Of a stretch of 64,000 bases of DNA, positions 23,332 through 34,500 are shown in pieces. Source of the stretch: Hirsutella rhossiliensis (Eukaryota; Ascomycota; Sordariomycetes; Hypocreales; Ophiocordycipitaceae); the NCBI RefSeq assembly GCF_020360975.1, contig NW_025408668.1:4154001-4218000 (forward strand). Direction: 5' to 3'. Under the pieces are notes generated by a model. That model was not told where the DNA came from and searched no databases. It saw only the letters and a list, made by a program, of their open reading frames with translations. How positions within the stretch are numbered: position 1 is the first letter of the stretch; each line of letters starts with the position of its first letter. A program made the translations under genes and the position numbers.

Positions 23332-24390
23332 TTACGACTCCATCGGCTGACCTGTCGCGGGCTGCCAATACTGCACCTCTTGAAATTTGAGCACCTCGTC
23401 TCCCCAGCTCCACCAGCCTGCCGTCAGGTTGCGGGCAAAAACCTCGAGGCCGACGTAGCCGTTGCCGAGCACCTCGCAGAACAGGGGGCGCAGATTGGGC
23501 TTGCGTGAGTGCACGTCGGGCACGGCGACTACAACCTTGGGCCCGAGGGCGCGTGGAGGGCGAGAGCGGCGTGGCTTAGCAATGAGAAGCGTCTCCCACG
23601 GCTTCCTCCACAGCGAGTCGACGTCGTAGAGCGGCTCGCCCGAGGCGGCAATCTTCAACCAGGTCCACTCGGTCACGAGTTCGAGGCCCCAGGCGGCGAA
23701 TACGCCGGCGGCAGAGGTGAGGAGCTGGCGGACGCCAGGCTTGTTGGTGATCCAAATGGCAACGAGGCCGTCAGGGGAGATGCGAGCCGCCACGGGGATG
23801 GCTGCGAGCAGCTCGCTCATCTCGCGCATGGTGTCAGCCGTAGCGTAGCAGCCTTTCCTCCGCCGCCGCCGGGCCGAGCGGTTCGGCCACGGAGGATCGA
23901 GGACGATGAGGTCGAACTTGGGCGCCGTGTCGAGAAAGGTCTGCCTCATGTCTTCTATGGATCCGCGGAGATACCTGGCTCCCGGGGGCACGACGACCGG
24001 GCAGGAGGGAGACTCGGCGCCGGCAGCGGGGACGTGGCTCCCCGGGCCGCTGACCAAACGAGGGAGATGGTAGGGGCCAGAGTAGTGGTCCGCCAGCTGC
24101 TGCAATGCGTTCCGCACGGCCGCACCTGTCATCAGATCGGCGACGGCAGTGCCCTGCGACTGCGCGGAAGCTGCGCTGTCATTCAAGCCCTGCTTAGGCT
24201 CCGGCGTCGGTAAGGGCACGGCTGGCGAAGAGTCGGAATAGATGCGGCTCACAGGCTGCTGCCCCGAGAGGACCTGGCTCTCCTCGAGCGACCGTGGAAC
24301 ATCAAGCAGGACGACGGCCTTGTCCGGGGTTTGGAAGAGGATGCTGGAAGGGTCGGGGTCGCGGCCGTCGGGCTCTGGCGTCGGCTTCAT
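23332..24390 (-). CDS. MT-A70 family adenine-N6 methyltransferase, METTL4-like
   Basis: Single exon, 352 residues from the ATG at 24390. The catalytic DPPW tetrad is at about residues 165-168 in FDLIVLDPPWPNRS, followed by the basic run RRRRRK. Further conserved blocks are LVAIWITNKP, LELVTEWTWLKI, PLYDVDSLWRKPWETLLIAK and the SRKPNLRPLFCEVL end block, the order of the METTL4 branch rather than Ime4/METTL3. The N-terminus has SSILFQTPDKAVVLLDVPRS, typical of fungal members. The family uses SAM to methylate adenine N6 in RNA (U2 snRNA, small RNAs) and, in some reports, DNA. The open frame extends a further 115 codons upstream with poor composition, so a longer start is possible but less likely. 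Confidence 0.88.
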   Translation of the reverse strand: MKPTPEPDGRDPDPSSILFQTPDKAVVLLDVPRSLEESQVLSGQQPVSRIYSDSSPAVPLPTPEPKQGLNDSAASAQSQGTAVADLMTGAAVRNALQQLADHYSGPYHLPRLVSGPGSHVPAAGAESPSCPVVVPPGARYLRGSIEDMRQTFLDTAPKFDLIVLDPPWPNRSARRRRRKGCYATADTMREMSELLAAIPVAARISPDGLVAIWITNKPGVRQLLTSAAGVFAAWGLELVTEWTWLKIAASGEPLYDVDSLWRKPWETLLIAKPRRSRPPRALGPKVVVAVPDVHSRKPNLRPLFCEVLGNGYVGLEVFARNLTAGWWSWGDEVLKFQEVQYWQPATGQPMES

Positions 24391-25172
24391 GCTTGGGCTG
24401 GACCTTGCCGTCGTGGCGGAAGCCGGCTGGGGAGACGCGTCGTCGATGGTGGCATCGTCGTGGTGGATCGTTATGTAATCCCGGTGTACAGTACATGGCA
24501 AAATGGGATGCCCGTTTCCAGCAGGCACATTGCTGCAAAAATCTTTCCAACGGGTAGTTATCGGTAGGTGTGTCTGATTGACCTTTATTCGGTGTAGGTA
24601 CGTAAAGATGACATCGTCCTCGAAGAGCTGAGCGGGACTGCTCCTGACGCTGCTATCGAGAGAGGGAGAAGCAACGAGTCCACGCCACCAGAGACAGGCA
24701 TTACTTCGAGACTGCCTTATCTGATAACAGAGCACTCGAGGACGTACCGGGTTGGATTTAAAGTCGCCGATGTATAATTACACTATTTTACTGCATACCT
24801 ACGTAGGGCTTGGGAGCGAGCTTAGCAGACAGGGGCAACGCTCGTTGTCTACCCGTCGGCTCGATAAGGGCGAATGGGCCGACTGAGTTGCTCGCTACGG
24901 CGCCGTCAGCCGACTGATGCAATAAACGAGAAGTAGCAGCATGGGGTGCGGGACAAAAGTCGTGGTCCGGCAGTCAGTAATTCGGCTATTATTCGTATTC
25001 CACCGAAAGGTACTCCGTGCATATATTATAGCTATAGTAACTACTAAGTGTTGTCCGAACCAATACTAAACACTATCTACACCTCATAGACTAGGGTACC
25101 GGATCTAGGTTCTCTTGCAAGTTTCGACTCTTTTCGGGCGTGGAATCCATCTGGCAAACATCACGGAGAACC
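24391..25172. promoter_or_regulatory. divergent intergenic region with an AT-rich patch
   Basis: About 780 bases between the divergent METTL4-like and SDR genes. From about 24760 to 24800, and especially 24970 to 25090, the sequence is clearly richer in A and T than the rest of the window (for example gcatatattatagctatagt at 25019-25038). This may hold promoter elements for both genes or be a small remnant of mutated DNA. No ORF of note. Confidence 0.45.
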
Positions 25173-26522
25173 ATGACGCCTATCAACCGTGCAAGTCTCA
25201 AGATGTCTCCATTATGGATCCGTCGACTTTGTATCCGAGCGGTCGACTTCCTTTACGGGTGCCTCGTCTTATTGCCGCTGGGTGTCATTCTCTCAAAGCG
25301 AGCCCTCGCTGGCTTTGGGACCGGTGGATGGGACGAGTCCCATATACAGAATCTTGATGGCAAGGTTGCTGTCGTGACTGGAGCAAAGTACGTGTTACTC
25401 TCGGACCAGTGGACATGGCTAAGTCCAGAGCAGCGCCGGAATAGGATATCACACCGTCAGGCGGCTGGCATCAAAGGGCGCCAAGGTATATTTGGCGGCC
25501 AGATCAGAGAGCCGTGCGAAGGCGGCCATTAAGCGTCTCCTAGGGGACAATCCGTCAATACCCCCGGAAAACTTGGTCTGGCTTCGTCTGGACTTGTCAA
25601 GCCAGGCCCAGGTGGTCGAAGCGGCACGCGAGCTTCGAGCAAAAGAGCAGCGATTGGACATACTCGGTATCCATGTGTTGACAATGGCCTGGCAGATCAG
25701 TGGGCCGTGCTAACATTATACGCAGTGAACAACGCTGGCATCGACCCTTACAACTATGTTCGAACCTCTGATGGGTTCGAAATGGCAATGGCAGTCAAGT
25801 TGGCTCTCCCTGATGGAATGTTGACAGGACGTTGGACGCTGACGGCTTCCAAGCCACATTGGCCACTGGACACTCACATATTGTTTGTTGCCCCTGCTCA
25901 AGGCCACGGCGGCGCAGAAGGGATCCGATGTGCGCGTTGTCACGGTAGGTGCAGCAGTCGCGGCGCAACGCAATGCTATAGGCAGAGGAGCTGCTAAGAG
26001 AGCCATCCTCAGGTGTCGTCGTCGGGAGAAGCCCGCGCCTCCCCCAGCAACCATTTCACCTGCGCCAGGGATCTGGACGACGCTTGCGCCAGTCCTGGAT
26101 GGGAGGATTCGTGCCTAGGCCAGGCACGGAGATACGGCACGACCAAGCTGGCCAACATTCTATTCGCAACGGAGCTGCAGCGCCGCATGGATGTCGAGCC
26201 TGGCAATATCATCTCTCTTTCGCTCAACCCTGGCCCCGTCAAGACGGAGGGGGCGGCGGGCGCGGTGCCGTTCATGGCACGTCCGTTGGTTGCGCTCTTC
26301 TTCACCGGGCCGGACAAGGGAGCCCGCACCACTCTGTTTGCCGCAGCGGCCGACGAGGTGAGGGAAAACAGCGAGCGTTGGAAAGGCCGCTTTCTAGATG
26401 GCCCTGGCAGGGTAAAGTCGCCTTCGCGGCGAGCGCAGGATGTGGTTGCTGCCCGGAATCTGTGGAGCATCACGGCCGCTGCCGTGAGGGCTACTGGCGC
26501 CCTGGAGAAGCTGGAGATGTAG
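25173..26522 (+). CDS. membrane-anchored short-chain dehydrogenase/reductase, retinol-dehydrogenase/WWOX-like
   Basis: Five exons: 25173-25387, 25431-25666, 25726-25798, 25854-25944, 26013-26522, coding 374 residues. The N-terminus carries an apolar segment (AVDFLYGCLVLLPLGVIL), likely a signal anchor. The Rossmann motif TGANSAGIG (69-77) spans the first intron, NNAG is at 152-155, the catalytic serine lies in VSSSG near 207, and the YxxxK pair is Tyr246/Lys250 (YGTTKLANILFATEL). Domain order fits RDH11/WWOX-type NAD(P)-dependent SDRs acting on lipophilic alcohols or ketones. The serine-to-tyrosine gap is cysteine-containing and long, as in that subfamily. An alternative start is the ATG at 25203. 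Splice sites were chosen to restore the family motifs, and two donors are non-consensus (GTTGGC, GTATCC). Confidence 0.8.
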
Positions 26523-27116
26523 CTCGATCAATCAAGCATCTCTTGACTCGCCGTGACAGCCGGCGGTTCGGGGCGAGGCCTCAACTTCTCAACCAACTGC
26601 AGTCTAGCAGTCAGTCCCTGAGAGCCGAGGGTACGTACCCGGTACGCAGATTGGTCCGCTCGGCAAACTTCGGCTCGACGCTCCCTGCGGCCCTCTGGTT
26701 CGCGGCGCGCAGGCCCTGTAAGCCTGTAAACCTCCACTGAAACGAGTCGAGTGACGTCCCCTCGTTGGCCCGTGGTGAGCCGGAAATCCCGCCTTGCCAC
26801 CATCGTCGCTTTCTTTCCTCGGCACACACACGCACGAGCGGCCTGTCTGACATCCCCGTCGTTACCTCTCTGCCTCCCCTCATTCTCTCTCTCCTGGTTC
26901 CTGTCCCGCTTTGACATAGATATACCCCGTTTCATCCGCTCCTTGCGCATCCGGCCGCCCTCCGCCCTTTGAAGCAAATCCCCCCCCCAGCGCACCGCGC
27001 CAACACTCGCATTCACCGCATGGTCTGCCTCTGCGCCGGCATGCCGGTCCTGTGAGACGCCAGCCCTCAGCACTGTCCGGAGCCAGCCGCGCGCGCTGGG
27101 CTGCGAGCCCCCGAAA
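26523..27116. other. intergenic between the SDR and the CoA carrier
   Basis: About 590 bases in tandem orientation. It contains C/T-rich stretches (26790-26900) before the carrier gene and a C run near 26981. No gene seen. Confidence 0.4.
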
Positions 27117-28370
27117 ATGCCATCCTCCTTGGCCACCGAACACACCTCGGCCGTATCCGACATGGCGCGCGACCAGGTGCAACACGTACGGCAGCACGTC
27201 GGCGACAAGAGAGACCCTGCCGTCTGCCCGACCGACGACGAGGCGCTGACGCCCCGCAAGGATACCAGGTCGCTGGGCTATGCCTGGAGATCAGGCGTCG
27301 CGGGTGGTTTGGCCGGATGCGCCGTAAGCATCCGCCTCCTTCTTCTCCTGTCTCTGCCGGCGCCGCCACGAGTTTGAATATGCTGACGGATGGCGCGCGT
27401 GCCAAATCAACAGGCTAAGACTGTTGTGGCGCCTCTTGACCGGGTCAAGATTCTCTTCCAAGCCAGTAACCCGCAGTTCGCAAAGTACACGGGCTCCTCG
27501 TTCGGCGTCGCCACCGCCATGAGAGACATTTACCACAGCGAGGGTGCCCTCGGGCTCTTCCGCGGCCACTCGGCAACGCTCCTTCGCATCTTCCCCTACG
27601 CCGGCATCAAGTTCCTCGCCTACGAGCAGATCCGCGCCCTACTGATCCCCGGCAGGGAGTACGAGACGCCGCTCCGGCGGCTACTGAGCGGAAGTCTTGC
27701 CGGCGTCACCTCCGTCTTCTTTACGTATCCGCTCGAGGTGGTCCGCGTCCGCCTTGCCTTTGAGACGAAGCGCGACGGCCGCTCGTCGCTGACGTCGATA
27801 TGCCGGCAAATCTACAACGAGCACCCGGTCGAAAAATCAGCCGCCGCCCGGCTCCCCGGCGCCCCGGCTCCCTTGCGGGCCACCGCATCGGCCATCGAAT
27901 CGGTCGCGCCCCGGGTCGGCCTCATCAACTTCTACCGCGGCTTCCTCCCCACGCTGTTGGGCATGCTGCCGTACGCGGGCATGTCGTTCCTGACGCACGA
28001 CACGGTCAGTGACCTGATGCGCCACCCGTCGGTCGCGCAGCACACGACGCTCCCGCGGACACGGAACCAGCCGGCCGGCAAGCCGGCGCCGCTGCGGTCG
28101 TGGGCGGAGCTGTGCGCGGGAGGCGTCGCCGGGCTCATCTCGCAGACGGCGTCGTACCCGCTCGAGGTGATACGGCGACGGATGCAGGTCGGCGGCGCCG
28201 TGGGCGACGGACGCCGGCTGCGGCTGGGCGAGACGGCGGGCGTCATCATGCGGGAACGGGGGTTCCGGGGCTTCTTTGTCGGACTCACGATTGGATACGT
28301 CAAGGTGATACCCATGGCAGCTATCAGCTTCTACACGTACGAGCGCATGAAGCTCGTCTTTGGCATCTGA
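27117..28370 (+). CDS. LEU5: mitochondrial coenzyme A carrier, Leu5/SLC25A42-like
   Basis: Two exons, 27117-27323 and 27414-28370, 387 residues. Three mitochondrial-carrier signatures are present: APLDRVKILFQ (about residue 75), TYPLEVVRVRL (about 175) and SYPLEVIRRRM (about 318). The surrounding segments SGVAGGLAGCA, RGHSATLLRIFPYAGIKF, FYRGFLPTLLGMLPYAGMSF and VKVIPMAAISFYTYE are those of the Leu5/Graves-disease-carrier group that moves CoA or its precursor across the inner membrane. The insertion before the third repeat (KSAAARLPGAPAPLRATAS) is a common fungal feature. The first intron cuts inside the first repeat, which supports the splice choice. Confidence 0.9.
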
Positions 28371-29354
28371 GGGGGGCTGGTTACGGCGTTGGCGGTCCAT
28401 TGTTGCAAATTCATGCATGCATTCCGGGCAGGTGTTCTTCCTTCTTCCTTACTCTCTTGCTGCTTTGCCCTGTGTGGGAGCGTCCTTCGGGGGGAGGGAG
28501 TCTGGCTGGCTGGCCTTGGGCATAGATGGTAGAACAGAATTGACGCCGTGTCGACGAGATTGCAAGCGCGGCATTCGCGTTCGAAATATGGTCTTTCATC
28601 CCAGCTAACATCACGACGAGTGTCCTCGCGGCTCGTCTCTCTTTCGTGTTCGAATGGGACGACAATAGCAAGGCCCAATATAAAGTTGGCTGGGCACTGC
28701 CTATTCAGCCTCCATACAACATCATTTCCCACCAAGGGAATAATCAACGACGTCAACACCAATAGGCAGTACAGTGCTTATTGTGCAGTGCTCGGTTTAA
28801 GCCCACGAATAGGCGTGGCTGGATGATGCACAGGCATCAAATCCAATCACCGCTGCTTTTCCCTCTCTGCACCAAGCGCCAAAAGCGGTAATGGGAGCTC
28901 TCCAGACCGGTACCTTGGTCACTGACGCGCCAGGTACCCCGACCACACACCCCTGCAGGGGAGATACCCGGTCTGGGGCTCAAGTGCAGTACCGCAGCTA
29001 AACGCGTGACAAAGCGGCTACGAAAAGAGAACCTCGCCTCAACCTCCTTCACACCCCATCGCCATCTTCGTGCGCCCACCTCCGCAGCTGCGCCCGCCTC
29101 TCCTCTCGCTTTTTCCATCTCGCCTCTTCTTTCTTCTTCCCTTTACGGGCGGAGGACCCTATGCTTTGGGGATAGAACATCCATCCCCTCTTCTTCGCCG
29201 CGCACCAATCGCCATTCTAGCTCTGGGATAGCTCCCGATTTTTTTGCCCTCTTCCTCTCGCTTTCGTTACGAACACCGAAGACGACCGCGACCACCAGCC
29301 AGCCATTACACTATCAGACCCTAGCTCGTTCTTGCCGTCCCATCTCTGCCCGTC
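28371..29354. other. intergenic between the CoA carrier and CDC73
   Basis: About 980 bases in tandem orientation, holding the carrier 3' end and the CDC73 promoter. The 250 bases before the CDC73 start are C/T-rich. Short ORFs only. Confidence 0.4.
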
Positions 29355-30733
29355 ATGGCCGCCGCCGCCGCCGACCATGATCCTCTCCTCCTCCTGCGCC
29401 AGGCCATCTCCTCCGGCAGCGCCTTCGTGCCGACCACGTCCGCCGCCACCCCCGACGCCTCCTCCGCCTCCTCCGCCGAGACGCCCCTCGCCCAGGCCTC
29501 ACACCTGCGCTTTGCCCGCCAGGCCGCCGCTCTACCCCTCGACGCCCCCACGCGCTTCATCTCAAACGACAAGCCCGTCGACCTGCGCAGCATCTACTTT
29601 GCCTGGCTGAACCGCGAGCTCGCCATCCCCGAGTACAATGCCTCGGCCACGACGCTCAACGACAGGCTCGCCGCCGCAGGCTCCGCCGGAAAGGTCCAGA
29701 ACCTGGGCTTCATTGAGAGGCTCGACCTCATCACCTGGCTCGAGGGCGCCAGCGAGGAGAGCGAGTACATCAAGCCTCTGGCCGGTGATGCCGCCGCCGC
29801 TGCCGCCGCCGCTGCGCCCGAGACCAAGCCCGGCGCGGTCTCGGCCACGGCCAAGGCCAGGTCTGGCAAGGGCACCATGGATCCGCGCCTCGCCAGTGTC
29901 TACGACGCCGAGCGCCGCATGGGTGATCGCAACACGGTCCTCAGAGGCATCAAGCCTACGGTACGTCTCCGTTGCCCTCGCTTTCCTTCGTCCTTGTTCT
30001 CCCTCACCTCTCTGCAAGGCCCTCCTTTCTCTCTGTTCCAAGGGGTCACTCGACGATCCAAGGCTTACTCGCTTGTCAGGACTTCTCCCACGTGCGCAAA
30101 TTGGCCGTGCCCTTTATCCAGAAAAAATCACACTCGGCCTCCGCCGTCGCTAGCGTCAATCCGGCGCTGATTGGCAACCCAAAGGCCTCATCCCGACGGC
30201 CAGATCCTATCATCCTGCTGTCGCCCTCGGCCTCGTCCCTCCTCCGCATGTCTAACGCCCGCTCATTCCTTGAAGACGGCAAGTTTGTGCCTCCCGACGC
30301 CTCCGCCGCCGCCTCCTCCGCAAGCATGCTCCACGTCCAGCGCACCATGCGCGGCATCGATCCCAACCGCCCAATGCGCTTCATCCTCGTCGAGGGCTCG
30401 GAGCAGTTCAAGCCTGAGTACTGGAACCGCGTCGTTGCCGTCTTCACCACTGGTCAGAACTGGCAGTTCAAGAACTACAAGTGGAGCAACCCCCACGAGC
30501 TTTTCAAGCACACCTTTGGCGTCTACGTCGGCTGGCGCGGCGAGGAGGTCCCCATCAGCGTCCGCAACTGGGGCCATCGGGTGCTGTCCACGGGCGTCGA
30601 CCGGTGGAGGGGCGACGGCCACGACTCGTCTCGCTTCCGCGACAAGGAGGTGGTGGAGCAAATCTGGAAGACGATTGAGACGAACATGCGCAGCAAGGGC
30701 TGGCGGGTTGATGCCGCGCCTGCGTCGATATAA
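29355..30733 (+). CDS. CDC73: Paf1 complex subunit Cdc73 (parafibromin homologue)
   Basis: Two exons, 29355-29960 and 30080-30733, 419 residues. The N-terminal half has DPLLLLRQAISSGSAFVPTT and RSIYFAWLNRELAIPEYNAS, typical of fungal Cdc73. The C-terminal half is the Ras-like Cdc73 domain, with DPIILLSPSASSLLRMSNAR, PMRFILVEGSEQFKPEYW, NRVVAVFTTGQNWQFKNYKW and the end block VEQIWKTIETNMRSKGW. It works in the Paf1 complex during RNA polymerase II elongation, promoting H2B ubiquitination and H3K4/K36 methylation. An alanine-rich linker (about residues 140-155) precedes the first intron. Length agrees with fungal homologues. Confidence 0.95.
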
Positions 30734-31549
30734 GACGCCGCCGCCCGCGACGCCGTGTACTACCAATGGCTTGTTTTTCACGATGCATCATCCTTGGCAG
30801 GTACGGCTGTTACCTGCCGGCAGGGATTGCTTTAGGTTTTCCAATACTGAAAATACTAGCGTCGGCGTTTTGGCTTTCTGATGTGTTTTGAGAAGGGGGG
30901 GATTCGGCCTTTGCTCGAGGATGTCAAAAAGGGGGGGGGGGCGATGTCGATGAGACAGGTGGCAATCGCAGACATACAGGAGCAGAGAAGCAGAGTGAAT
31001 AACATATCTCGACTGGCCAAGGACAGGGGCGAGCCAAAAGGTCAGCACTCGATGCCGAACGAGTGCAGGCATGGCGTGACGAGCAGCCTTTGGAGCCAGG
31101 CTGAAGATGGAGGGCCTCATGGAAAACACTCCAGTCCGGGGAGTCTAATACCGTCCAGCTGTGCGACGGCGACACTCGTCGCGTCTTTGCCCCTGTAGTC
31201 GCGCCCATCTCTGCCTGCGTCTCTTATCCATCAGAGCTCCGCCGCCCCTCTGCCGGGTCCAGCAAGAGGATCCAACGGCGTCTCCGGCCCCGCCCTCTCC
31301 CGCCGGCCCGACGTCGTCGCCGTTGGCCCCCACTGCTATCACCGACCGCTTGGACTTGTCCCAACAAGGCAGAAGGGACGCAGACGTCCCTCCCTTGCGC
31401 GCGCCCCTCCCCGGACTGGATAGAACAAAAACGGTCCCGCCCGCCGAGATGGCCATGTTCCGAGGTCTCCAGCGGGGCGGTCCAACGACGCGCATGCTTC
31501 TCTGCAGTGACAGCTGACACTGTACTTATTGTACTTATGGGGAAGGGGA

Positions 31550-31570
31550 GGGTACGGGTACGGGTACGGG
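31550..31570 (+). repeat. GGGTAC hexamer array with flanking G runs
   Basis: Three to four copies of GGGTAC in direct tandem, preceded by two GGGG runs (31539-31542, 31545-31548) and followed by a GGG at 31575-31577. Seven G-runs within 40 bases meet the usual pattern for a G-quadruplex-forming sequence. It sits inside the gene desert. Telomere-like function is unlikely because the unit is not TTAGGG. Confidence 0.75.
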
Positions 31571-34500
31571 TATTGGGAGAGAGACGGGCGCCAAGATGGC
31601 TCTCTCCGTCATGGTTCCATCGTCACCTGCGGAGGGGCCGAAATCTATTGAATGGGAACGATGTCGTGACCTCACTCTCGTCTTCGGCCCACTGGGCCAA
31701 GCTTCATTTAACACATTTCTGTCTCCTTCTCGCGTTATTTCTCGTTATTCTTCGTCATTCGGCGGTGAGCACGTGGGGGGTGGACGAGACAAAGGTCGAG
31801 TGGGGAGAAATGTCTAGAAACGGAACAAGACCTTCACGGCCGTTGGGATTGTGCGTCCTGGGTCGCTTCAAGCTCAACCGAGAGAAACACATCATTACAG
31901 ACAAAAGAAATATAAATAAAAAAAGGCTCCCCACTGACACTCCCCCCCGTACATGCTGCATGTATATATATGCACGTGCATGTTCGCAAGAGCGGCCCGG
32001 TGCCCTGGCCGAGCAAGGCGTGTAAGAAAAAGGTCCACGAGGGAAGGCCATGGCATCTTCTGATGCTCTGGTTGATATCTACCACGATCACGCTCGACGT
32101 AGCAGAGCATTGTTGGAGACTGAGTGCTTGGCCTCGAGGTGAGGTGGCTCCCAGACAACGTCCGCAGATGCATCTGCTGCTGCCACCCATTCCGCGTCAC
32201 CGGCGCCGGCGCCGGCCTTGATTCGGCCGTCCCGTGAAAAGATTGTGCAGGTGGCACGAGCGAGCATCGCGACGGCCAGTAGCCGGTCCACGTGTTGGGT
32301 CCATCGACATGCTCGCGGATCAGCCCTTGTTTTGGCATCTCTGCGCGTTTCCAATAGCGGCCGCTTGGCAATCTCTCATGGGATTTCCTCTTCCTGAAAA
32401 GTACCCGAGGAGACGACAATGTGTGCCAGCTGCGAAGCACGTCGCCGCCCAAGCCGCTTGGCCTGCCGTTGCTCTGTCCCCGCTTGGTCCGGTTGTGAAC
32501 GCGTCTCTGGCCGGAGCCGCTCCGTTGCTTCACGTTGGGACGACAAGGGGGGAGGGGCGCCGCGGTGAGAGCAGGAATATTCTCCGACCCGGCACGAAGC
32601 CACGTTCCGCGCTCCTCTTCCGATGCAATGTAGGCCTGCATGGCCCGCTCAGCACCTCCTGCATACCGAGTGTATGTGTGTACGGATGGGATGGGTCGAT
32701 GGACGCGTATCCCCTCCAACGGACATGGACAGTGGAGCGAGGCGCGAGCAGATCTCGGGCGAGCCAGGAGCCGGCGCAGGCGGAGAATGGGGAAATAATA
32801 AGCGAAACCGGTTGGCGACCACGATATCCGTACCAGCCTGCAGATGGGATCAGGCAGGTGGAAGCATACCATCATGGGGCATGCAGAAAAACAGGCGTGG
32901 CCGACAGGAGCACGTCTCCGGAGGACAGACCCGAAACAATGCGGGACACGGCCCCGATGCCCGCGGCGGATCGGACGTGCCGCTACCAATCCCCGCGGCG
33001 GCGGCCCACGTCTGCCCGATGGGCGGCAAGGCGGCGAGAGCACGCAAGGTTATAAGCACGGTCCGAGCTCGGGGATGAAGTCTAGCGGAATGTATTCCCC
33101 GTGGATTTTGCAGGCTGCGACAGGACCAGGAGGGGTGGGGCTGGTTCCCCCGACAGTGAGTTTGGCTTCCCTCGTCGGTCTCATACAATAATTCAAGCCC
33201 CCGCTGTAAGGGAATGCTTTTATTGAGTTCACAGAGAGGCAATTGCAGGGCGCAACAGGCTTTTTGGGGGCTTGACTGCCGTCGATTTGGCCATGACAGA
33301 TCCGGAGCAAAGGCCAAATAAACGGCCAGAAGAGCTCGGATGGTGATCCCGTAGGACGAAAGCGGACAGGCTTCGCGGCCCACTCCGATTAAAACCAGTA
33401 GTGCTTGTCCTGCTCTTGGCTACAAGCCACCTGCCTGCTCGTGGGCTTGTAAGTAGGCAAGATCTTCGAGAGAGAAATGAGAGAAGGGCGGTATTACGGA
33501 GAGGATGCCGGCACAGTTTCACTTATCCGCCCTGGCGCCGCGACCTTCAGGGCATCATGAGGGCGCTCCGTGGCGCAGCGGGACACGTTGCTGTTGGCAC
33601 GAATCAGCCAGCTGCTCAGTGCCCAAGGGAACAAGGCCCGCTGTTCCGGTTCCAACGAGAGGCTGCCGCGGCGCCTTGCCCGGAAGCGGGCATCGTGAAT
33701 CACAATCAAAGGGTCCATTCAACAGTCCAGAACGACACCAGCGCGCGTCGTCATCGCCGGCGGCTCCCATCGCGTCCTTGACGGCGATGGGGCGTCGCCG
33801 ATAGAGCTTGCGAGCTCGCCGCCAACCAGCGCCATCGGCTCTTGGACGGGCTGAGTCTGGAGTCGGGTAGGCAGCAACGGGCCGTGGCAGCCAAGCAAGG
33901 CGCTCCATGAGGCTTACGGTAACCTGCCAATAGTACCTAGGCAGGCCTCAACGGGCGGCGGTCGCAACCAGCAACTGGGTCCCCCGGCTCCCGGTCCTCG
34001 TGACTGGTCCAAACTGATGCGGTGTCTGGTCGACCCACAGTCTCACGGTGTGGCGTCGTTACGAATTGCATGTCCGGGTGCGCTGACAAGGTTTGCTCGC
34101 GTGGCGTGCGAAGCCGCTGGCACATGGCCAAGTAGTCGATACTCGCCGAAAATAAGACGTGCCCTTGGCGAGTCGGCATTGTTTCGAGCTCTCTGATCCC
34201 CAGCCAAGTTGGTATAACGGTTAATTACCTAGTCTGCTCGTTATCTCTTGGTTGCTTTTTCTTTGGATCTGATGATGGGAAAGGGACAGGTCAACCAAAA
34301 GGTTCCCGGCAGGCACGGCCTACACTCGCATATAGTTGCCCTTGGGCCGCTCGGTTGGCATTTCCGCAAATTAAAGAGAAGATACGGATAATAACAGGCG
34401 AGTCAGGTGCCCTGGGCAGTCTCACGGCCTGCTCAGCGCCACCGGGGGAGGGTAGATGAATAGGATACGCGCCCCGCAACGAGGAAGCACTTCAGGTGGA

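Noticed and set aside
24391..24735. 115-codon N-terminal extension of the METTL4-like protein
   Set aside because: Composition is poor and the family-like N-terminus begins after the ATG at 24390. Kept only as a note.
14858..28370. Secondary-metabolite cluster formed by the FAD oxidase, SDR and carriers
   Set aside because: There is no synthase, P450 or pathway regulator. The genes are separated by housekeeping genes such as uL23m and a carrier.
31550..31570. Interstitial telomeric repeat
   Set aside because: The unit is GGGTAC, not TTAGGG, and only three to four copies are present.
31895..33043. 382-codon open frame in the gene desert (minus strand)
   Set aside because: Composition is dominated by Arg, Pro, Ser, His and Cys, there is no domain or motif, and long frames on the other strand (for example 32234-33055) cover the same DNA. 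This is expected by chance in GC-rich sequence.
34201..34240. tRNA-like A-box (gccaagttggtataacggtta)
   Set aside because: No matching B-box, acceptor stem or anticodon arm follows at the right distance.
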